From contig NZ_DASSAB010000023.1 of assembly GCF_035685805.1 (NCBI RefSeq), positions 1 to 64,000 of the forward strand: a DNA stretch of 64,000 nt, written 5' to 3'. Below are positions 58,051 through 64,000 of the stretch, piece by piece (position 1 is the stretch's first letter; each line of letters starts with the position of its first letter). The notes below the pieces were generated by a model. It was not told the origin of the DNA, ran no database searches, and saw nothing but the letters and a program-made list of their open reading frames with translations. This DNA is from Dyella_A sp035685805 (GTDB lineage Bacteria > Pseudomonadota > Gammaproteobacteria > Xanthomonadales > Rhodanobacteraceae). The position numbers and the translations under genes were made by a program.

Positions 58051-59084
58051 CAGACCGTCTCCGTGACCTTGCGCAAATGCGGCGGAACGTCGGGATCGTA
58101 GCCGCGCGCCAGCGACAGTGCCGCGGCGGCCTTGTAGAAACTCTGCACCGCGAGCAGTGGTGCGGTGAGCGGCGAGATGCCCGAGGCCAGCGGCAGGCTG
58201 TCCTCGCCGCTCACCCCCGGTGCGGCCAGCAGCACCCGGGCGCCGCGGGCGCGGAACTCGCGTGCCACCGCCACGGTGTTGTCCATGGTGCCGTCGTCCT
58301 GGGCGAAGAACAGCACGGGGAAGCCCGCACCCACCAGCGCCATCGGCCCGTGCTTCACCTCCGCCGCGCTGAACGCCTCGGCGTGCAGCCCGCAGGTTTC
58401 CTTGAGCTTGAGCGCGGCCTCCAGCGCCGCGCCAAAGCCGAAGCCGCGGCCGACCACGAACAGGTTCTGCACGCTGGCGAAGCTTTCCACCATCGGCGAC
58501 CAGTCGGCGTCCCAGCCGTCGCGCAGCTGCTGCGGCAGGGCGGCCAGCGTGGCGTCGAGCGCGCCGTCGCCGCGCCAGCTGGCGGTGAGCTGCAGCACGG
58601 CGGCGAGCGAGGCGAGGTAGCTCTTGGTGGCCGCCACGCTGTTCTCGGCGCCGGCGTGCAGCGGGATGCAGGTGTCGGCCATCGCCGCCAGCGGCGAGTC
58701 TTCCACGTTGACCAGGGCCAGCACGCGCGCGCCGGCGTCCTTCGCCGCCTGCGCCGCGCGCAGCAGGTCCGGGCTCTTGCCCGACTGGGAGATGGCCAAG
58801 AACAACGCGTCGCCCAGCGCCAGCGGCGCGTCGTAGATCGACGACACCGACGGCGAGGCCGAGGCGGTGATCAGGCCGAGCTGGGTCTCGAACACGTACT
58901 TGGCGTAGGCGGCGGCGTGATCGGAGCTGCCGCGCGCGCAGGTAACGATGAAGCGCGGCGGCTTCGCGCGCAGCTGCTCGCCGAGTGCGGCCAGCCGCGG
59001 CGCATTGAGGCTGAACTGGCGCTCGATCACCGCGGCGCTCTCGCCGGCTTCGCGGTACATCAGGGTGTTGCTGGCATCGTTCAT
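58050..59084 (-). CDS. NagB-II type glucosamine-6-phosphate deaminase (SIS protein)
   Basis: 344 residues, two SIS domains without the glutaminase part of GlmS. Seen: CARGSSDHAAAYAKY near residue 50, AISQSGKSPD, ENSVAATKSYLA and VVGRGFGFGAALEAALKLKE. In GlcNAc clusters of Xanthomonadales and Shewanella this protein replaces NagB and converts GlcN-6-P to fructose-6-P and ammonia. I chose the ATG at 59084, which has GGAAG upstream; four earlier ATGs lie within a short tandem repeat. Confidence 0.9.
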   Translation of the reverse strand: MNDASNTLMYREAGESAAVIERQFSLNAPRLAALGEQLRAKPPRFIVTCARGSSDHAAAYAKYVFETQLGLITASASPSVSSIYDAPLALGDALFLAISQSGKSPDLLRAAQAAKDAGARVLALVNVEDSPLAAMADTCIPLHAGAENSVAATKSYLASLAAVLQLTASWRGDGALDATLAALPQQLRDGWDADWSPMVESFASVQNLFVVGRGFGFGAALEAALKLKETCGLHAEAFSAAEVKHGPMALVGAGFPVLFFAQDDGTMDNTVAVAREFRARGARVLLAAPGVSGEDSLPLASGISPLTAPLLAVQSFYKAAAALSLARGYDPDVPPHLRKVTETV

Positions 59085-59091
59085 TGCAGCT

Positions 59092-59136
59092 TCCGTCATC
59101 GGAACATCCATCATCGAAGCGTCCATCGTCGAAACA
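59092..59136. repeat. Three 15-bp degenerate tandem repeats
   Basis: Units at 59092-59106, 59107-59121 and 59122-59136 share the pattern TCCrTCrTCGrAryr. They cover the region just upstream of the deaminase start and create several in-frame ATG codons on the minus strand, which makes the start uncertain. Confidence 0.6.
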
Positions 59137-59240
59137 TCAGGCGCGGGGGCGACGCGCGCGCGGGCGCGCCACGCTGACGGTGCAGCGCGGCAGGTGGGGT
59201 GGGCCAGCGGGGCGGTAAAGCTGAACGGTGCGGCGGGCGC

Positions 59241-60299
59241 TCAGCCGCGCTTGCGCGGGTTGGCGCCGCGCGGCGGCGCGGTGGAACCGCGCACCACCAG
59301 CTCGGGCACGAAACCCTCGTTCGCCGGTGGGGCGGTGTCGTCGCCACTCTCGGCATGCTGCAGCTCGGCCATCAGGCGCAGCGCGGCGTGCTGCGCGATT
59401 TCCCGGGTGGACTGGCGCGCGGTGGTCAGCGCCGGCCAGGCCTGCTTGGAGAAAGGGTTGTCCTCGAAGCCGGCAATGGAGAGATCCCACGGCACATCCA
59501 GCCCGGTCGAGCGCGCCGCGGCCAGCACGCCGGCGGCGATCTCGTCGTTGCTGCCGAAGATCGCGGTCGGCGGCTCCTTCAGCGCAAACAACTTGCGCGC
59601 ACCGCGGAAACCGTCGTCGAACGCATAACGCCCGGGCAGCACCAGCTTCTTGTTCAGTGCGATGCCGTAGTCCTTCAGCGCGTCGGCGTAGCCCTGGTAG
59701 CGCTCGGGGCTGGAGCGGTGGTGCGGCTCGCCCCACAGGAAGCCGATCCGCGTGTGACCGAGCTGGATCAGATGCTCGGTGATCGCGTAGGCCGCATCGC
59801 GGTCGTCCACGTAGACGCAGGGATAGCCGTCCTGCGGGTCGTCGCGCGAGGCGATGATCCGCACGAAATGCACCCCGTGCTCCTTCAGCGTGGCGATCAG
59901 CTCCGGCTGCTCGGACATCGGCGGCGCCAGTACCAGCCCGGCCAGCCGCGCACGCTTGACCAGCGACACCAGCTCGTCGGCCAGGTGCGGCGAGCTGGCG
60001 TCGCACGGATGGATTTGCAACCCGAAGCCGCGCTCGCGGCAAGCGGAGAGCACGCCCTCCTGCAGGCTGATCACGTAGTGCGCGTTGGGGTTGTCGTACA
60101 CCAGCCCGATCGCATACGAATGCGCCGCGCGCAGGCTGCGCGCCGACAGGTTGGGCCGGTAGCCCAGCGCCTCGACCGCGCGCTCCACCTTCTGCCGGGT
60201 GTCGGCGCGGACGGACGATTCCTGGTTGATCACCCGCGAGACCGTCTTCAGCGAGACGCCCGCGCGTTTGGCGACGTCCTTGATGGTGGCGTGACGCAA
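59241..60299 (-). CDS. nagR: NagR-like LacI-family repressor
   Basis: 352 residues. LacI helix-turn-helix at residues 4-23 (TIKDVAKRAGVSLKTVSRV), hinge helix LSARSLR, then a periplasmic-binding-like effector domain (AIGLVYDNPN through GFEDNPFSKQ). In Xanthomonadales NagR represses GlcNAc genes at palindromic GACAACGTTGTC-type operators, which appear at 61781-61794 and 62027-62040. The effector is probably GlcNAc-6-P or GlcN-6-P (inference). Confidence 0.88.
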   Translation of the reverse strand: MRHATIKDVAKRAGVSLKTVSRVINQESSVRADTRQKVERAVEALGYRPNLSARSLRAAHSYAIGLVYDNPNAHYVISLQEGVLSACRERGFGLQIHPCDASSPHLADELVSLVKRARLAGLVLAPPMSEQPELIATLKEHGVHFVRIIASRDDPQDGYPCVYVDDRDAAYAITEHLIQLGHTRIGFLWGEPHHRSSPERYQGYADALKDYGIALNKKLVLPGRYAFDDGFRGARKLFALKEPPTAIFGSNDEIAAGVLAAARSTGLDVPWDLSIAGFEDNPFSKQAWPALTTARQSTREIAQHAALRLMAELQHAESGDDTAPPANEGFVPELVVRGSTAPPRGANPRKRG

Positions 60300-60393
60300 C
60301 GCGGGGCACTCCTTCGGATGGGCGACGCATCGTAGCCCACCCGGACCGGCAGGGGGCGTCGGCGGGCGCGCTGCGAGGTCGCATGCGCGCGGC

Positions 60394-61683
60394 TCAGCCG
60401 GCCCGCAGGCCGACGCGGTGACCGCGCATGCCGTAGAACAGGATGTACAGGTAGCACGGCACCATCAGGCCGGCGAATACGGCCTGGAAATCGAAGTGCT
60501 GCTTGAGGTGCGCGAACAGCTGCGGCACCACTGCGCCGCCGGCGATCGCCATGATCAGCAGCGCCGAGCCGGCCTCGGTGTGGCTCCCCAGCCCCTTGAT
60601 CGCCAGCGGAAAGATCGCCGGCCACATCATGGCGTTGGCAAAGCCCAGCGCGGCCACGAAACCCACCGACAGATAGCCGTCGGTGACGTACGCGCCCACG
60701 CTGAACAGCACGCCCAGCACCGCCGAAATCGCCAGGTAGCGTTGCTGCGTGAACACCCGCGGGATCAGCAACAGGCCCGCCACATAGCCCAGCAGCATCG
60801 CGCCGAGGGTCAGCGCGGTGAAGCGGCTGGTCCATTCCAGCGGCAGATTGAAACCGGCGCCGTAGGTGCCAATCGCGTCGCCCGCCATCACCTCCACGCC
60901 GACGTAGAGAAACAGGCACAGCACGCCCAGCCACAGGTGCGGAAAGCTGAAGATGCTGCCCTGCGCGTGGCCCACCGCCGCCTCGCTGTTGGCACCGGAC
61001 GGCTTAATCTCCGGTAGCGACGAGCGCACCACCCACACCGCCAGCAGCACCAGCAGCGCGGCCATCACCAGGTAGGGCAGATGCACCTTGGCCGCGAACG
61101 CATCGAGCAGGCTCGTGCGTGCCTCCAGCGTCGCTGCCTCGCGCACCTGCTGGTCGATCTTGTCGATACCCTTGAGCACCAGTGCGCTGAACGTCAGCGG
61201 GGCCAGCACGCCAGCCAGCTTGTTGCAGATGCCCATGAAGGCGATGCGCTGCGCGCCGCTCTCGATCGGGCCGAGGATGGCGATGTACGGATTGGATGCC
61301 GTCTGCAGCAGCGACAGCCCGGCGCCGATCACGAACAGCCCGGCCAGCGCGCCGGCAAACACGCGCAGGCTGACGAACTGGCTGAACAGCACCGCGCCCA
61401 CCGCCATCGCGAACAGCCCCAGCGCCATGCCCTTCTTCATGCCGGTGCGCTTGAGCAGCAGCGAGGCCGGCAGCGAAAACACCAGATACGAGATGTAGAA
61501 CGCGAACGGCACCAGGAACGCGTAGGCGTCCGGCACCTGGAAGGCGAGCTTCACGAAGGTGATCAGCGGCCCGTTGAGCCAGGTCACGAAGCCGAAGATG
61601 AAGAACAGCACGCCGATCATGATCATCGGCCCGAGAGTGGAACGGCCCGCCATGGGCGACGCGTCGAGCGTGGTGGATGACAT
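60394..61683 (-). CDS. nagP: NagP-like N-acetylglucosamine MFS transporter (FHS family)
   Basis: 429 residues, about twelve membrane segments. The fucose/glucose-galactose permease family motifs are visible: FFIFGFVTWLNGPLITFVK near residue 28, LLKRTGMKKGMALGLF, LLQTASNPYIAILGP and FANAMMWPAIFPLAIKGLG. It imports GlcNAc by proton symport without phosphorylation, so a separate kinase is needed. First gene of the nag operon, downstream of an operator-overlapped promoter. Confidence 0.93.
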   Translation of the reverse strand: MSSTTLDASPMAGRSTLGPMIMIGVLFFIFGFVTWLNGPLITFVKLAFQVPDAYAFLVPFAFYISYLVFSLPASLLLKRTGMKKGMALGLFAMAVGAVLFSQFVSLRVFAGALAGLFVIGAGLSLLQTASNPYIAILGPIESGAQRIAFMGICNKLAGVLAPLTFSALVLKGIDKIDQQVREAATLEARTSLLDAFAAKVHLPYLVMAALLVLLAVWVVRSSLPEIKPSGANSEAAVGHAQGSIFSFPHLWLGVLCLFLYVGVEVMAGDAIGTYGAGFNLPLEWTSRFTALTLGAMLLGYVAGLLLIPRVFTQQRYLAISAVLGVLFSVGAYVTDGYLSVGFVAALGFANAMMWPAIFPLAIKGLGSHTEAGSALLIMAIAGGAVVPQLFAHLKQHFDFQAVFAGLMVPCYLYILFYGMRGHRVGLRAG

Positions 61684-61765
61684 GCGGTAACTCCCCGGAC
61701 CGGTCTGCGGACTGTGTTGTGTTGCCGGCGCCCGACGTGGTGCAGGCGGCCTCCCCGAAGTCGGC

Positions 61766-61795
61766 TTTATGGACGCGCAGGCATAACGTTGTCAA
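61766..61795 (-). promoter_or_regulatory. nagP promoter with NagR operator
   Basis: Minus strand: TTGACA (61795-61790), 18-base spacer, CATAAA (61771-61766). A GlcNAc operator covers the -35: perfect half TGACAAC joined to an imperfect half GTTATGC (61794-61781), centred on the CG. Confidence 0.65.
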
Positions 61796-62025
61796 TGCGG
61801 ACCGCGCGACGTCGCCGGCATGGCTCGTCGCGCTGATCGATATCGCGCTCGCCCTCGGCGCGGGTTCTGTCGCAGCGCGACATCGCCTGCGGCACCTTGC
61901 ATCGTGCGGCCATGACCGCTTGCCGCAAGCGCTGACACGGGGTTGACCCGGTCTGCTCGGCCAGCCCCGGCAGCGACCCTGCTGCAGCGCGGAAAGCGCC
62001 GCGGCAGGACCCATGCAACGGATGG

Positions 62026-62055
62026 TTGACAACGTTGTCATCCGCTGGACACACT
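62026..62055 (+). promoter_or_regulatory. glk promoter with perfect NagR operator
   Basis: TGACAACGTTGTCA (62027-62040) is a perfect 14-bp palindrome, the core of the Xanthomonadales GlcNAc (NagR) box. It overlaps TTGACA (62026-62031); the best -10 is CACACT (62050-62055) after 18 bases. The interval 61796-62025 between the two operators shows no gene. Confidence 0.75.
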
Positions 62056-62096
62056 CCGCCGTCAAAGGGGCACCGCCGCCAGTGGGCGCGGTTGGC

Positions 62097-63155
62097 ATGG
62101 GTGAAGGGGACAGCAGCGTGGTGGAAGTGGCCGGACTCAGCGCAGTGACAACGCCCGCGGCATCGCCGCGGCCGTTTCTCGCTGCCGACGTGGGCGGTAC
62201 CCACGCGCGCATCGGACTGGTCAGTCGCGAGGCCGGCACTGCCCGTCCGGTCAACGTGCATGCCTACCAGCGCTATGCCTGTGCCGAGTGGCCCAGCCTC
62301 ACTGCGGTGCTGGAAGACTTCGTGGCGCACGTCGCCCCCGCCGCGCCGATCGAGCAGTGTGCGGTGGCCAGCGCCGGCTACGTGCTGGGCGACGCGATCG
62401 TCAACGACAACCTGCCGTGGCCGGTGTCGATCCGCGAGATCCGCGAGCGGCTCGGGCTGGCGCAACTGGCGGTGATCAACGACTTCGAGGCGGTGGCCTA
62501 CGCCACCCAGTTCCTGACCGGTGCCGACACCCTGGGCGTGATCGACAATGCCGCGCCGGCCGCGGCCGGGCCGGTGCTGGTGATGGGGCCCGGCACCGGG
62601 CTGGGCTCGGCGGTGCTGCTGCCGGGCGCGCACGGCCCGAGCGTGCTGGCGACCGAGGCGGGACAGATCGCGCTGGCGCCGGGCAACGAGCGCGAGATCG
62701 CGATCCTGCGCGTGCTGGCGCGCGAGCGCTCGCACGTGTCGTTCGAACACGCGCTGTCCGGCCCCGGGCTGATCAACCTGTATCGCGCACTGTGCGAATT
62801 GAACGGTCGCGTCCCCGCGCTGAGCCTGCCGGCGGAGGTCACGCGCAGCGCGTTGGATCGTTCCGATCCGGCCGCGGTGGAAGCGCTGGACGTGTTCTGC
62901 GGCCTGCTGGGCAGCTTCGTCGGCGACCTGGTGCTGCTGTACGGCGCGCGTGGCGGCGTGTTTCTGGCCGGCGGCATCCTGCCGCAGATCCGCGAGCTGC
63001 TGCTGAAAAGCACCTTTGCCGAGCGCTTCTTCAACAAGGGCGTGATGCGCGCCTACCTGCAGCAGGTGCCGGTGCGCCTGATGGAGCACGGCCAGCATGG
63101 CGTGATCGGCGCGGCGGGGCTGTACCTGGATGGCCATTCGGTGGCCGTGTCGTGA
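62097..63155 (+). CDS. glk: Glucokinase-family sugar kinase (Glk)
   Basis: 352 residues from the ATG at 62097. Phosphorylates glucose, and possibly GlcNAc, with ATP. Seen: phosphate-1 motif AADVGGTHARIGLV, NDNLPWPVS, catalytic-region INDFEAVAYA, phosphate-2 motif GPGTGLGSAVL and GGVFLAGGILPQI. The start is uncertain: GTG at 62118 has a better site (GAAGGGG) and gives 345 residues. An upstream ATG at 62013 is excluded because the operator and promoter would lie inside the gene. Divergent from nagP and under the same operator type, so it belongs to GlcNAc use. Confidence 0.9.
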   Translation: MGEGDSSVVEVAGLSAVTTPAASPRPFLAADVGGTHARIGLVSREAGTARPVNVHAYQRYACAEWPSLTAVLEDFVAHVAPAAPIEQCAVASAGYVLGDAIVNDNLPWPVSIREIRERLGLAQLAVINDFEAVAYATQFLTGADTLGVIDNAAPAAAGPVLVMGPGTGLGSAVLLPGAHGPSVLATEAGQIALAPGNEREIAILRVLARERSHVSFEHALSGPGLINLYRALCELNGRVPALSLPAEVTRSALDRSDPAAVEALDVFCGLLGSFVGDLVLLYGARGGVFLAGGILPQIRELLLKSTFAERFFNKGVMRAYLQQVPVRLMEHGQHGVIGAAGLYLDGHSVAVS

Positions 63156-63308
63156 CCCGCGCGCACGCCCGCAACGATTCGATGTTCCCGAAACGCAACA
63201 CCCACGCAGCTGTTGTTCCACACCACCGGGCATCTGCCCAGCAACTTCACCGGTCGCGGTAGCACGACACAACATCCGTTGCCGACTTGCCTCTGAGGGG
63301 AGGACACC

Positions 63309-64000
63309 ATGTCACATCGCAAGACACTGTTAGCCGCGAGCATCGTCGCCAGCCTGTGCTTCGCCGGCACACTGCAGGCGCAGAACGCCACCCAGGACAA
63401 CGCACCGCGCCGGGAGAAGCCCAAGGAACTGGCGACCATCACCGTCACCGGCATCCGCGACAGCGAGGCCGAGTCGCTGGCGCTGAAGAAGGACGCCGCC
63501 TCGCACGTGGAGATCGTCACCGCCGAGGACATCGGCAAGCTGCCGGCCAAGAACGTGGCCGACACGTTGCAGCGCCTGCCGGGCGTCAACATCAGCTCGT
63601 CCAGCGCCAGCGAAGGCGGCTTCGACGAGAGCGACCGGGTGAGCCTGCGCGGCACCAACCCCAGCCTCACCCAGACGCTGGTCAACGGACACAACATCGG
63701 CACCGGCGACTGGTTCGTGCTGAGCCAGGTGCAGACCGTGGGCCGCAGCGTCAGCTACAGCCTGCTGCCGTCGGAGGTGGTCAGCCAGGTGGTGGTGCAC
63801 AAGACGTCCGAGGCGAGCATCGTCGAGGGCGGCGCGGCCGGCTCGGTCGACATCATCACGCGCAAGCCGCTGGAGTTCGCCAAGACCTACACCGCCGAGG
63901 CGTCCATCGGCGGCGTCTACGCCGACCTGCCCGGCACCACCAAGCCGCAGTTCAGCGGCCTGTTCAACTACAAGAACGACGCCAACACCATGGGCATCCT
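63309..64000 (+). CDS. TonB-dependent receptor, Xanthomonas/Caulobacter type (3' end missing)
   Basis: 230 residues visible, open to the right edge. Signal peptide (MSHRKTLLAASIVASLCFAG, cut after LQA), TonB-box-like ELATITVTGIR, and a plug domain (EIVTAEDIGKLPAKNVADTLQRLPGV-type block, VHKTSEASIVEGGAAGSVDIIT). These are the marks of the TonB-Xanth-Caul subfamily, often for sugar oligomers. The ATG at 63309 has GGGGAGGA upstream. Position behind glk suggests uptake of chito-oligosaccharides, but no GlcNAc operator is visible in the 153-base gap before it. Confidence 0.92.
   Translation, partial: MSHRKTLLAASIVASLCFAGTLQAQNATQDNAPRREKPKELATITVTGIRDSEAESLALKKDAASHVEIVTAEDIGKLPAKNVADTLQRLPGVNISSSSASEGGFDESDRVSLRGTNPSLTQTLVNGHNIGTGDWFVLSQVQTVGRSVSYSLLPSEVVSQVVVHKTSEASIVEGGAAGSVDIITRKPLEFAKTYTAEASIGGVYADLPGTTKPQFSGLFNYKNDANTMGI

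Noticed and set aside
62013..62096. Earlier ATG for the glucokinase gene
   Set aside because: It would put the perfect NagR operator and the -35/-10 boxes inside the coding sequence, and the extra residues are not family-like.
1..64000. tRNA, rRNA, CRISPR arrays, insertion sequences, prophage genes
   Set aside because: I looked for tRNA T-loop and cloverleaf patterns, evenly spaced repeats, transposase, integrase and phage motifs and found none that hold up by eye; a dedicated tRNA/IS search was not possible here.

Overview
The window is a GC-rich, densely coded gammaproteobacterial chromosome segment that looks like Xanthomonadales (Lysobacterales), most probably Rhodanobacteraceae (Rhodanobacter, Dyella or Frateuria type). 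The reasons are the GlcNAc (nag) cluster with a LacI-type NagR and GlcNAc-type operators, TonB-dependent receptors of the Xanthomonas/Caulobacter kind, a CRP/Clp-like site, an ilvGM-type acetolactate synthase, and the biotin order bioB-bioF-bioH-bioC next to comF. The genus call is inference. I see no rRNA, tRNA, CRISPR array, prophage, insertion sequence or origin.

Layout. 1-5.6 kb: tex (runs off the left edge), a GYF/RDD membrane protein, mnmG, then a 588-base gene-poor stretch with strong hairpins and a CRP-like site before a small coiled-coil gene. 5.6-13 kb: pepN, an aldose-1-epimerase-like gene overlapping a serine/threonine dehydratase, a stand-alone MHYT sensor, an EamA transporter and tag. 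12.9-15.4 kb: an overlapping cytoplasmic trehalase and glucose-1-dehydrogenase-like pair. 15.4-20.4 kb: biotin operon bioB-bioF-trhO-bioH-bioC, with a tRNA hydroxylase gene inside. 20.4-24 kb: small membrane protein, comF, DUF1232 protein, ubiA and a diguanylate cyclase. 24-37.5 kb: a ten-gene same-strand array leuA-ilvE-leuCDB-ilvDCGM-ilvA that encodes every dedicated enzyme for Ile, Val and Leu, preceded by a leader peptide and an attenuator. 37.9-40.2 kb: a TonB receptor. 40.2-44.4 kb: the threonine operon hom-thrB-thrC, also preceded by a leader peptide. 44.6-49.1 kb: a FecI/FecR/FecA-like trans-envelope signalling unit. 49.3-51.3 kb: a lipoprotein CpdB-type nucleotidase. 51.4-56.8 kb: GntR-ABC transporter operon and an S9 peptidase. 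56.9-64 kb: GlcNAc operon nagP-nagR-nagB(II)-nagA, divergent glk, and the start of another TonB receptor.

How it works together. Two amino-acid operons carry leader peptides rich in the operon's own end products (Leu/Val/Ile, and Thr with one Ile). Both leader ORFs sit at exactly the same distance behind look-alike promoters (TTGAC-type -35, 18-base spacer, TAAsGT -10, 7 bases, ATG), so transcription should start at or next to the ATG: paired, probably leaderless attenuators. Homoserine dehydrogenase and threonine synthase supply the threonine that IlvA turns into 2-oxobutyrate for isoleucine. The right end takes up GlcNAc (NagP), phosphorylates it (the Glk-like kinase is a candidate) and converts GlcNAc-6-P to fructose-6-P under NagR. 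Two kinds of short palindromic intergenic repeat (REP-like) sit inside operons: one family in the ilvG-ilvM and thrB-thrC gaps, another that forms the end of trhO and carries the ribosome-binding site of bioH.
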